Shown here one piece after another: positions 28,610 to 36,568 of a stretch of 64,000 nt of DNA. The number at the start of each line of letters is the position of its first letter. The stretch's first letter is position 1. Below the pieces are notes generated by a model, which saw only the letters and a list, made by a program, of their open reading frames with translations, ran no database searches and was not told the DNA's origin. The DNA is from Brenneria izadpanahii (lineage in GTDB: Bacteria; Pseudomonadota; Gammaproteobacteria; Enterobacterales; Enterobacteriaceae): contig NZ_CP050854.1 of the NCBI RefSeq assembly GCF_017569925.1, positions 5,084,001 to 5,148,000 of the forward strand, in the 5' to 3' direction. Position numbers and translations under genes: made by a program.

Positions 28610-29917
28610 TTATGACAACGTCGTCGTTTCCGCCGTTTTATCGCCTTTATTATCGGTATCGCCTTTATCGCCGGAAAGCACGGCGTTCATCTTATCTTCA
28701 TCCAGTTCACGGCAATATTTCGCCACCACGATAGTGGCTACGCCATTGCCAATCAGGTTGGTCAGCGCGCGCGCTTCCGACATGAAGCGGTCAATACCCA
28801 GAATCAGCGCCAGGCCGGCCACCGGCAGATGACCTACCGCGGAAAGCGTGGCCGCCAGCACGATAAACCCGCTGCCCGTAACGCCCGCCGCCCCTTTGGA
28901 AGAGAGCAGCAACACCACCAGCAGCGTGATCTGATGCCAGATATCCATATGGCTATTGGTCGCCTGGGCGATAAAGACGGCGGCCATCGTCAGATAAATC
29001 GAGGTGCCGTCCAGGTTGAAGGAATAACCGGTGGGAATAACCAAGCCGACAACCGATTTCTTACACCCGACTTTCTCCATTTTCTCCAGCATGCGGGGCA
29101 GCACCGATTCGGAAGAGGAGGTTCCCAGCACAATCAGCAGCTCTTCCTTGATATAGCGGATGAACTTGAAGATGCTGAATCCCGTCGCTCTGGCAATACT
29201 GCCCAGCACCAGGAAGACAAACAGCAGACAGGTGATATAGAAACAGACGATCAGCTGGCCCAACTGCACCAGCGTGCCCAGCCCGTATTTACCGATGGTG
29301 AACGCCATTGCGCCGAACGCGCCCAACGGAGCCAGCCGCATGATCATATTGATAATGCCGAAAATGACTTTGGAGAAACTTTCGATCACATCAAATATCA
29401 TTTTGCCTTTTTCGCCCAGGCGATGCAGCGCAAAGCCGAACATGACCGCAAACAGCAGTACCTGCAGAATATTTCCGCTGGCGAACGCCCCGACCGCGCT
29501 TGCCGGGATCACGTCCATCAAGAACGGAATCAGCCCCTGTTGAGCGGCCTGCTGGGTGTAAACCGCCACGGCGGAGGCATCCAGCGCGGCGGGATCAACG
29601 TTCATGCCCGCCCCCGGTTTCACCACGTTCACAATTATCAGCCCGATGATCAAGGCGACAGTGCTGACGACTTCAAAATAGAGCAGAGCGACCGCACCGG
29701 TTTTACCCACGGACTTCATGCTCTCCATGCCGGCAATACCGGTCACCACGGTACAAAAAATAACCGGCGCAATAATCATTTTGATTAATTTAACAAATCC
29801 ATCACCCAGAGGTTTCATCTGCTCACCAAGTTCAGGATAGAAATGGCCCAGCAGTATCCCTATCGTAATAGCAGTAAGCACCTGAAAATAAAGACTTTTA
29901 AAAATAGATGTTTTCAT
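28610..29917 (-). CDS. dctA: C4-dicarboxylate:cation symporter DctA
   Basis: Inner-membrane importer of succinate, fumarate, malate and other C4-dicarboxylates under aerobic growth; 435 residues against 428 in E. coli. The glutamate-transporter-fold motifs are clear: [18 protein letters not shown] (HP1 serine-rich loop), [20 protein letters not shown] (TM7) and [17 protein letters not shown] (HP2). The C-terminal tail is rich in Asp, Lys and Thr. As in E. coli it lies beside yhjK and the bcs genes. Confidence 0.95.
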   Translation of the reverse strand: MKTSIFKSLYFQVLTAITIGILLGHFYPELGEQMKPLGDGFVKLIKMIIAPVIFCTVVTGIAGMESMKSVGKTGAVALLYFEVVSTVALIIGLIIVNVVKPGAGMNVDPAALDASAVAVYTQQAAQQGLIPFLMDVIPASAVGAFASGNILQVLLFAVMFGFALHRLGEKGKMIFDVIESFSKVIFGIINMIMRLAPLGAFGAMAFTIGKYGLGTLVQLGQLIVCFYITCLLFVFLVLGSIARATGFSIFKFIRYIKEELLIVLGTSSSESVLPRMLEKMEKVGCKKSVVGLVIPTGYSFNLDGTSIYLTMAAVFIAQATNSHMDIWHQITLLVVLLLSSKGAAGVTGSGFIVLAATLSAVGHLPVAGLALILGIDRFMSEARALTNLIGNGVATIVVAKYCRELDEDKMNAVLSGDKGDTDNKGDKTAETTTLS

Positions 29918-30225
29918 ACTTATGTCCTATGGTAGGGAAACACAGGTGAATAAATAGAATATGTGTAGGGAATACCACCTGTGATTGCGCCGGAAAATAA
30001 CACCGCAATAATAGTCTGGAAATGTTTTCTAACTTTAGTTTGTGAACGATTGGTTAAAAATAAGAGAGGAATCGCTTCAGCAAATATGAATATTAAACAT
30101 TGGCGCAATTTATTTGCAACAAAGCGTCATATAGCGCAACACATGACGTCAAAAAAACGTCACTTAGGACAATCAGTTTGCGTACAAAAAAACCATAATA
30201 GTCAGTATTTAAAATAATGATCTGC
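29918..30225. other. dctA upstream region
   Basis: 308 bp between dctA and the truncated yhjK homologue, both on the minus strand. AT-rich with CRP-like half sites (TGTGA at about 29980 and 30041) but no full CRP palindrome that I can defend. No remnant of an EAL domain is recognisable. Confidence 0.4.
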
Positions 30226-31431
30226 CTATTTATTTACAAAAACGTGAACGCCGCCCTTCCCTTCATGGCGGGCCAATTGCATGGCGAAACGGGCCTGTGA
30301 AAGAAGAAAATCCGCGCGCTTCGTTTCTTTTATATCGTGAACATCAAGGTTGAGGACGCCGGCGCAGGCAAACGGGGAAGATTGACCGTTGGCTAACATA
30401 AATGATGCGTTTATTTGTCGCATAACGTTCTGGATCCAGACCTGCGCCGGTTTCCCGGCCAATTGCCGATCCCCCAATAGCGCAAATTCGTCTTTGTCCA
30501 GACAAGCCAGCAAAACAGACTCTTTTTCCCCCAGCTCATCAACAGCCGCTTTCAGCTGATTGACCGGATCAAAGAAAATGTCGCCCTCCTGACCGCCGTT
30601 ATCCGCCGGCAATGGATCAAAACCTATCGCCATCAGGCTAAGGGGCGAGTTTTCCGCCAGCCGTTGTTGCAGACGAACCATAAAATCGGCTTGATCCGGC
30701 AGACCATACCGCGCGGCGGCACAAGCCAGATATTGCTCCAGCAACTGCTGATTGCGGTTATAGCTGCGAACCAACATGCCCAGCTCATCATCTTTATGCC
30801 ATTCCGGCAACATCAACTGATGGCGGGGGATCTCCTCCCCCGTCAGACTCTGTAATTCAGCAATAATCGCCCGTAGAGGATGCACCATCAGCCGGTTTAT
30901 GCACCAGGTAATGGAGATGGATAAAATAAGCGCCAATAGCAGATAAGTCGCCAGCATGGTCGAAAAGGTGCTGACGATAAACTGAAACATGCGATAAGAA
31001 TCGGCCTGCAAGACCAGGTGCGCCAATGGCGTCGAATTCTGCGTCTGCGGCGGCGAATATAGCGGCACGGAAATGCGTATCGGCAGCTCAAAGATCCTGG
31101 CTATCCAATCCGGCACCGTTCGTTCAGTCGGGAAATTGGCATGCAGCGTCTGAAATTCATCGGGCAAAATCACATCGGCGCGGCTCAGAAAGCCGACCGG
31201 CAATAAGCCGTTGAGAATATCTTCGGCCCGCTGCACTTCGCCCTGCAGCACGGCCTCCGTTAACGGCTGGCGCACAGAGTAAGCGATGACCTCCAGTTGC
31301 CTGGCATAATCGTCACGACGTTGATTCACGAAGTGAAAAAGCTGTATCACTATAAACAGGCTGATGGTAACCAGCGCCACAGCGGACACGGCTGTCATCT
31401 GCTTAATAGTTAACGAACGTCTGAGCCGCAA
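30226..31431 (-). CDS. YhjK/PdeK-like membrane protein lacking the EAL phosphodiesterase domain
   Basis: The 401 residues match the N-terminal 60% of the HmsP/YhjK family (about 650 residues in E. coli). Visible: TM1 (about 12-32), a periplasmic sensor region, TM2 with LLLALILSISITWCINRLMV, HAMP (HPLRAIIAELQSLTG), then a degenerate GGDEF domain whose active site reads LACLDKDEFALLGD instead of GG[DE]EF. Translation stops right after this domain (GKGGVHVFVNK); the EAL domain that would cleave c-di-GMP is absent. In E. coli yhjK neighbours bcsC. Whether the remainder still has a role as a binding or sensory protein is unknown. Confidence 0.8.
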   Translation of the reverse strand: MRLRRSLTIKQMTAVSAVALVTISLFIVIQLFHFVNQRRDDYARQLEVIAYSVRQPLTEAVLQGEVQRAEDILNGLLPVGFLSRADVILPDEFQTLHANFPTERTVPDWIARIFELPIRISVPLYSPPQTQNSTPLAHLVLQADSYRMFQFIVSTFSTMLATYLLLALILSISITWCINRLMVHPLRAIIAELQSLTGEEIPRHQLMLPEWHKDDELGMLVRSYNRNQQLLEQYLACAAARYGLPDQADFMVRLQQRLAENSPLSLMAIGFDPLPADNGGQEGDIFFDPVNQLKAAVDELGEKESVLLACLDKDEFALLGDRQLAGKPAQVWIQNVMRQINASFMLANGQSSPFACAGVLNLDVHDIKETKRADFLLSQARFAMQLARHEGKGGVHVFVNK

Positions 31432-31796
31432 ACACTTTCTCCGTCAATTCCATACTGCTGCTGTGTTATCAAATTTGCCGCGAGCGCCCGGTTATGGGCT
31501 TAAAATAATAGTTAAATCGCGCCTTGCTTTGCCGGCGTCTGATAAATCCTGGTTAGTATAAGGCAGCCGCCCTTCGCCCCAATGCTGTTTTCTTCTTGTA
31601 TCTTCAGGATTTCATCTTAATCCTAAGCCCCTGGCAATGCTGAATCCACCTTTACATCGCGGAATATGGGGCATCCCATCGCACGCCGGGGAATGAACAA
31701 AAAGTAATGGGACAGGATGAACGATTGATGAAGGCAAAACTTGAGCGATACGACGAGGGAGTAAAATGGCGCGCCTCCCGCCGTATCAGCGGGAGG
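31432..31796. other. intergenic region between bcsG terminator and yhjK homologue
   Basis: About 365 bp upstream of the yhjK-like gene. A second inverted repeat, CCTCCCGC/GCGGGAGG, lies at about 31775-31796. No coding signal. Confidence 0.4.
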
Positions 31797-31828
31797 GGAA
31801 AGAAAGGGGCGGAAGCCGGCCTCCGCCC
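31797..31828 (-). terminator. probable terminator of bcsEFG
   Basis: On the minus strand GGGCGGA...TCCGCCC (7-bp stem, 8-base GC loop) is followed by CCTTTCTTTCCCC, 13 bp after the bcsG stop. The tract is only partly T-rich. Confidence 0.55.
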
Positions 31829-31841
31829 GGAAAAACACAGC

Positions 31842-33491
31842 TTACTGCGGGTAAGGCACCCATTCTCCGCCATTAAGACGAATATAAGGTTTGCTCTGAT
31901 ACGGCATGACGATCGCGTTCTCATTCTCTGAAATCGCTTCCGTTTGCGGTAAATCTTTCGCCAGAGCCGGCCAGTCAATCACCGGCGCGGAAAAGACTTT
32001 TCCATCCACCATGCGGGCGACCAATGTGGAAACGGCCAGGTAGCTGCTTGGGGATTTAACCTCTAACGGGCTGCTTTGCGGCGGAGCCTGTAAACCGAAC
32101 AGCTTCACGCCGACGGGGACATGCGTAATGCCCGGGCTAGGTATATCGCGCAGCCCCGACATCTGCATTTTATCGCCCACCAGCGCCGCGCCATGTTCCG
32201 GCACCACGATAACCATCACTTTTCGTCCTGATCTTTGCAGGGCATCGAAGAAGGTATCCAACTGGTCGAACAGAATTTTCGCCCGCGGCCTGTAGTCGGC
32301 CGATTTATTGGTGCCGACGAAACGGTTACCGTCATGCAGCGGGAGCAGGTTAAAGAAAGTCGCGCTGCGTCCCGTCTCTGAACGGTTATCCAGCCAGCGG
32401 TTAAGCAGTTCCAGATCGTTATAAATCGGCTCGCCTTCAAATGAGGTCAACTGATAGCTGATGCCCGCCTGAGACATCATCGCCGACGGCAAACTCCCGT
32501 AATCATGGAGCCCTTTCAGGTAGTTGCCGGATAGGCCGGATACGCCTGAATGATCGAGCATCAACTGCTTTTCAAAACCCAGCTTGGCCAGGTTATCAAA
32601 CAGATAGCACTGTTGATTGGCGGGTTGATACAAATCGTGATGCGATTCCTGACCGCAGCTTGCCCGTAACAAACGAATGGCCGCAGGCCCGCTGTAAGCC
32701 GTCGCCGAGTTGAAGTTACTCAACAGGATGTCGAACTTACGCCACAGCGGATGATCCATCAGCTGTGAGGCTTCCATATCCGACCACGCAAGCGAACAGA
32801 TATTGATAATCAACAGATCAAAGGGCTGCGCGTCTTCAGACAGTGATTCGGGAAAAGCCGATACCCGTTCTTTTTCCCGCGCGTAAAACTGATTCAGGTA
32901 AGCGGTCAGATTCTCATTGGTGGGCGGAAGGTTATCGGCGGGCGACGATAGCGTCGCGCCGCCGGCCGAGCCTGACGAGTTGCCGGCGGCCGCCGCCGCA
33001 TTCGGCGCCAAAGAAACCATCGGCCCGGTGAGGTGCACCACGTTCAACCATCCCAGGATAGCCACGCTAAATACCGTGATGCGAATCCATTGGGAAAAAA
33101 ACAGATAGGCCACCACCATCACCAACGCGGCGCCGACCATCTGCCAGTTAATAAACCGGTTGATTAACTCCAGCAAATATAGCGCGTCGAAATCGGCGAG
33201 ATAACCGCCCTGATGAAAGATCGTATTTACTCCAGGCAGCCATGTATCGTGATAGAACAACCCGATGCCGATTGGAATAGCAATAATATGCCGCCAACGG
33301 TGCAGCCTGAGCGGGGGAATCGGCATCAATAAAAACGCCAGAAATACCAGATTGAGCAATGGGTGAAAATTAAGATAGCCAAACCACAGCAAGGCGAATT
33401 TAAGTAAAAAATAGAGATTCCAGCCGCCTAACCCGCGCCAGTAGCGCCACGCATTCTGATTTGGTTGCGTGTGTATATTTTTCTCGTCCAT
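31842..33491 (-). CDS. bcsG: cellulose phosphoethanolamine transferase BcsG
   Basis: Inner-membrane enzyme that transfers phosphoethanolamine from phospholipid onto nascent cellulose. 549 residues from MDEKNIH at 33491; E. coli BcsG has 559. Four to five N-terminal helices (LNLVFLAFLLMPIPPL and following) precede a flexible Gly/Ser/Ala linker (about residues 165-195) and a periplasmic alkaline-phosphatase-fold domain. The nucleophile Ser lies in NSATAYSGPAAIRLLRASCG, and the zinc-site part VVPEHGAALVGDKMQ is intact. The start overlaps the bcsF stop region (TAAAATG), favouring it over an ATG 11 codons upstream. Confidence 0.93.
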   Translation of the reverse strand: MDEKNIHTQPNQNAWRYWRGLGGWNLYFLLKFALLWFGYLNFHPLLNLVFLAFLLMPIPPLRLHRWRHIIAIPIGIGLFYHDTWLPGVNTIFHQGGYLADFDALYLLELINRFINWQMVGAALVMVVAYLFFSQWIRITVFSVAILGWLNVVHLTGPMVSLAPNAAAAAGNSSGSAGGATLSSPADNLPPTNENLTAYLNQFYAREKERVSAFPESLSEDAQPFDLLIINICSLAWSDMEASQLMDHPLWRKFDILLSNFNSATAYSGPAAIRLLRASCGQESHHDLYQPANQQCYLFDNLAKLGFEKQLMLDHSGVSGLSGNYLKGLHDYGSLPSAMMSQAGISYQLTSFEGEPIYNDLELLNRWLDNRSETGRSATFFNLLPLHDGNRFVGTNKSADYRPRAKILFDQLDTFFDALQRSGRKVMVIVVPEHGAALVGDKMQMSGLRDIPSPGITHVPVGVKLFGLQAPPQSSPLEVKSPSSYLAVSTLVARMVDGKVFSAPVIDWPALAKDLPQTEAISENENAIVMPYQSKPYIRLNGGEWVPYPQ

Positions 33492-33492
33492 T

Positions 33493-33684
33493 TTATTTCT
33501 TAATTTTTGATAAAGAACCGTCACGCAGCCAAATGTCTGCGGACTTCAGATATCTCGGTGATAATAACCGGCATTCCCAATACTCAAGCCAGCGGGGAAT
33601 AAAACGATGAGCAACGTAGCCAAGCGTAAAAAATACTACGGCGCTCAACATGACCAGTTGAACTATATCGATCAGGTTTAGCAT
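33493..33684 (-). CDS. bcsF: BcsF, small membrane subunit of the cellulose machinery
   Basis: 63-residue protein, the same length as E. coli BcsF, with one N-terminal helix (LVMLSAVVFFTLGYVAHRF) and a basic cytoplasmic tail. BcsF anchors BcsE at the membrane in the c-di-GMP-dependent regulatory arm of the synthase. Its start overlaps the bcsE stop by 7 bp, and its stop is one base from the bcsG start, so bcsEFG is a coupled operon. Confidence 0.88.
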   Translation of the reverse strand: MLNLIDIVQLVMLSAVVFFTLGYVAHRFIPRWLEYWECRLLSPRYLKSADIWLRDGSLSKIKK

Positions 33685-35240
33685 GTATTTTCTCTCGATT
33701 GTTCGGCGAATAAAGAAATAGCGACGGGCCGACGGCGAACTATCTGTTCTTTCTGTAACGGCGTTTCCTTTCCGGCGGGAACATAATTATTAATCGGCGG
33801 TATGTCCCCGCCTCCGCCGTCTGCGGATAATAGATCAATTGCGGAAAGCACTTGCGCATCCCGCGACCACGCTATTCGATTACTGAATATTTCATCAACC
33901 GGTAAACGAAAAATTGATTTCAGCGCCATATCCAGTTCGTTCATGCGGCAGGTGAAAAGAAATAGCAATAAACGCCCTTGGGATATCGTAATAACATCGC
34001 CGAACCGTCTTAAGCTGCAAAGGGTCAATGCCTGAGCGGCAAGCAATCCGGAAACCGGGCGCAACGCGACCAAAAGGCCTTTGCTTCCCGCCGGGATCAT
34101 CGTGTTGCTCATAAGCTGTTTAACGGATTGGGCGAACCGGTCCGGCGGCAGATAACCTTTAACGTTTAACGGGCGCGTCATGATCAGCAACGGCTCGATA
34201 TCCGCGGGAATATGTTTGGTGAAACGCTGGCCCTGCACGCTTTCAAGGCGGGAAAGAAAACGGGAAAGCGGCTCGGTATGCGCCACGATAGTATTGACGC
34301 CGCACGCCAGCAGCAGGCGTTCATCGCTGGATCGCAGAGCTGGCTTCATTTCCCGCACCACGATTTTCAGCATCTCGCCACGCCGGCGGCGCAGACGATG
34401 AATTTGTCTGGCCAGGTTCTCCACCTGACGGGGATTGTGAAGCGCAAAAATCAGGGTGGCGGCATAAGCCGACATGCCTTGCTCTATAATCGATTGATTT
34501 TCATTAAAAACACGCCAATTTTCCGATAATGCCGGCGCGCCTTCCAAAACGCTTTTTTCCGCCAGATACCACCCTTCATCACTCAGTAAAGGAGCCGGCG
34601 GCCGTTCGCCGTCATCAACGGCTCGCCACCCTTCCGTTTCCGGCTCCAGCATCCGCGTCTGATTGGCCGTGATGCCATTTTCCGTGCCCCACCAGGACGC
34701 CGAATATTGTACGCGATTCTGCCGCCGGTACAGGCTGGCTAAACCATACAATGCGCGATGCTGGGAAATAAGCGTATTGTTCAGTTTAGCGATATCGTCG
34801 CCATGGTTAAGAACGATTAGCGTGCATTGTCGCCGCCGCAACCATTCACCGGTTTCGCTCATCCAGCGTTGCATTGTTTCCCGACCGATGCCGCTCCACA
34901 GACCGGCCGGCGTATAAAAGACCAATAACCGAGCTTTCGGTTTTAATACGCGCATCAAATCATTGGTGAAATGAAATAACGCCGCCTTTTTTTCCGGTAA
35001 AATATAGTAAGGCGTTTGTTTTAATTTGGTTAAAAATAATGGTGTGAATAGCGGTTCATTGTTTTCTTCGCAACATATTAGCGCCATGCGCGTATCATTT
35101 GTTTGAGCGCTAATTAATTGCTGACAAAATAATGTGGCATCCGACTCACGTTCAATATTAACCCAATAAAAACCGGGCGATTGTAGTAATGACAATTCAT
35201 TCCCAAGCCTTCGGACACCTAATGAAAATGACTGTGTCAT
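33678..35240 (-). CDS. bcsE: c-di-GMP-binding cellulose synthesis regulator BcsE
   Basis: Cytoplasmic c-di-GMP receptor that boosts cellulose synthesis. About 520 residues from MTQSFSLGVRRLGNELSLL; E. coli BcsE has 523. The I-site-like motif RxGD is present as RRFGDVITISQGRLLLF, and the middle domain carries LEGAPALSENWRVF and LARQIHRLRRRRGEMLKIVV as in E. coli. The frame extends 30 codons upstream to 35330, but that part does not align with BcsE; no strong ribosome site marks either start. Divergent from bcsR. Confidence 0.9.
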   Translation of the reverse strand: MTQSFSLGVRRLGNELSLLQSPGFYWVNIERESDATLFCQQLISAQTNDTRMALICCEENNEPLFTPLFLTKLKQTPYYILPEKKAALFHFTNDLMRVLKPKARLLVFYTPAGLWSGIGRETMQRWMSETGEWLRRRQCTLIVLNHGDDIAKLNNTLISQHRALYGLASLYRRQNRVQYSASWWGTENGITANQTRMLEPETEGWRAVDDGERPPAPLLSDEGWYLAEKSVLEGAPALSENWRVFNENQSIIEQGMSAYAATLIFALHNPRQVENLARQIHRLRRRRGEMLKIVVREMKPALRSSDERLLLACGVNTIVAHTEPLSRFLSRLESVQGQRFTKHIPADIEPLLIMTRPLNVKGYLPPDRFAQSVKQLMSNTMIPAGSKGLLVALRPVSGLLAAQALTLCSLRRFGDVITISQGRLLLFLFTCRMNELDMALKSIFRLPVDEIFSNRIAWSRDAQVLSAIDLLSADGGGGDIPPINNYVPAGKETPLQKEQIVRRRPVAISLFAEQSRENTC

Positions 35241-35330
35241 ATGATAAATTTCTTTTCTGAGAAAGCCATTCTGATCTATCATCAATAATAATTGAGATGT
35301 AGACTTTAACACCACGTTTTGAAATCTCAA

Positions 35331-35397
35331 CCTTCGGTTATATAAATAGGAATGTTCTCTAATAACCTATTTATATCTTAATTAACCCAACCGAAGG
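35331..35397. repeat. nested inverted repeat in the bcs divergent promoter region
   Basis: Outer arms CCTTCGGTT (35331-35339) and AACCGAAGG (35389-35397); inner arms ATATAAATAGG (35340-35350) and CCTATTTATAT (35366-35376), an 11/11 match with a 15-base spacer. It sits 91 bp before the bcsE start and could be an operator, or a cruciform or mRNA structure. Confidence 0.75.
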
Positions 35398-35464
35398 GAG
35401 AGCGTTATTATTGAGAATTTCTATAAGAATATTACTAAATCAGTGATTGGGATAAGCAATAAAT

Positions 35465-35515
35465 ATGTCAGCGACAGTTTTAAACGCCTCCTGTAGCGGT
35501 TCCTGTAAGGTTTAG
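35465..35515 (+). CDS. possible 16-residue Cys-containing leader peptide
   Basis: ATG to TAG encodes MSATVLNASCSGSCKV. The coding DNA holds a direct repeat TCCTGTA. A GC hairpin CCCGGC-AAAGC-GCCGGG follows 2 bases after the stop (35517-35533). There is only a weak GGGAT ribosome site. It could be a leader peptide, a chance frame, or part of a structured 5' UTR. Confidence 0.25.
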   Translation: MSATVLNASCSGSCKV

Positions 35516-35516
35516 T

Positions 35517-35576
35517 CCCGGCAAAGCGCCGGGCGCAATTAAGGCCAATACATCCGTACCTGAAATATGTACGGAT
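35517..35576 (+). promoter_or_regulatory. structured leader of bcsRQABC: GC hairpin and 8-bp dyad
   Basis: A hairpin CCCGGC/GCCGGG (35517-35533) is followed by the dyad ATCCGTAC/GTACGGAT (35552-35559 and 35569-35576), 61 bp before bcsR. No T tract follows either. Role not known. Confidence 0.5.
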
Positions 35577-35636
35577 ATGGTTGTTATTTCCCAAAACTAT
35601 TATCAATAAAATAATCCCGTTTTCAGAGACATTAAG

Positions 35637-35828
35637 ATGGATGATAAAATCGATTATTCGCAAACGGTAGCCTATGCCGGGATGCACGACGATCTGCGTG
35701 TATTAGGGCAGGCTTTTTCATTGCCGAAAATAAACTATATAGACATATCTCTCCAAACGCGGTTAACCCAAATGATGAAGCGCTGGCCCTTGCTGGCGGA
35801 GCTGAAAGAATCGACGGGGAGCCGCTGA
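35637..35828 (+). CDS. bcsR: BcsR, small cellulose biosynthesis regulator (YhjR)
   Basis: 63 residues; E. coli BcsR has 62. The conserved C-terminal half is plain: LGQAFSLPKINYIDIS followed by MKRWPLLAELKE. BcsR forms a regulatory complex with BcsQ and BcsE that stabilises the synthase. The gene stops 2 bp before bcsQ and opens the bcsRQABC operon. Confidence 0.9.
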   Translation: MDDKIDYSQTVAYAGMHDDLRVLGQAFSLPKINYIDISLQTRLTQMMKRWPLLAELKESTGSR

Positions 35829-35830
35829 AT

Positions 35831-36568
35831 ATGCCGGTAATCGTATTACAAGGCGTGCGGGGCGGCGTAGGAACAACGTCCGTCGCCGCGGGGCTGGCGT
35901 GGGCGTTGCAGCTATTGGGCGAAACCGTGCTTGCCATTGATTTCTCGTCGGATAATTTATTGCGCCTCCATTTTAATACGCCCATCGCGCAATCATCCGG
36001 CTGGGCGCGAGCGCAAGCGGATGGCGCGCCTTGGCGGCAAAGCGCGATGCAATATGTGCCCAGGCTTGATTTTCTGCCGTTCGGCCAGCTCAATCAGATC
36101 GAAATTACGGCGCTGCAACAGCATTGTATTCACGCCCCTGCCTTCTGGCGGGACAACCTGGCGCAGATCAACGCGCAGGGCAGGCACCGATGGATCCTGA
36201 TTGACGCCCCGGCGGATAACAGCCCGCTGGCCCGCCAGGCGCTGGCCGCGGCTGACGCCGTTTTGCTGCTTCTCACGCCCGATGCGAACTGTCACTTGCG
36301 GTTACACCAGCAGGAATTGCCGGCTAAGCGCCATTTTCTGATCAACCAGTTTACCCCCACCAGCGTGTTGCAGCAGGATCTGCATCAGCTATGGCTGCAT
36401 ACGCTGCCACACTTGCTGCCGCTGGTTATTCACCGCGACGAGGCGCTGGCGGAATCGCTGGCGGCGAAGCAACCTCTGGGAGAATACAGCTCGCTAAGCG
36501 TTGCGGCGGAAGAGATCGTTACGCTGGCGAACTGGTGTCTGATTCATCTGACGAAAGAGGCGGTATGA
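35831..36568 (+). CDS. bcsQ: BcsQ, MinD/ParA-like ATPase of cellulose biosynthesis
   Basis: Cytoplasmic SIMIBI-class ATPase of 245 residues (E. coli: 250) that works with BcsR. It starts MPVIVLQGVRGGVGTTSVAA; the Walker A variant GGVGTT, lacking the usual Lys, is the same as I recall for E. coli BcsQ. Later motifs: WILIDAPAD (Walker B), DANCHLRLHQQELP, and IHRDEALAESLAAKQPLGEY. The frame is intact, unlike the E. coli K-12 allele with an early stop. Overlaps bcsA as ATGA. Confidence 0.92.
   Translation: MPVIVLQGVRGGVGTTSVAAGLAWALQLLGETVLAIDFSSDNLLRLHFNTPIAQSSGWARAQADGAPWRQSAMQYVPRLDFLPFGQLNQIEITALQQHCIHAPAFWRDNLAQINAQGRHRWILIDAPADNSPLARQALAAADAVLLLLTPDANCHLRLHQQELPAKRHFLINQFTPTSVLQQDLHQLWLHTLPHLLPLVIHRDEALAESLAAKQPLGEYSSLSVAAEEIVTLANWCLIHLTKEAV

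Noticed and set aside
29970..30060. CRP site for dctA
   Set aside because: Only TGTGA half sites are visible; the partner halves do not match.
36391..36564. Longer BcsA start
   Set aside because: The extension lies in bcsQ; the ATGA-overlapping ATG at 36565 gives the family length of 873 residues.
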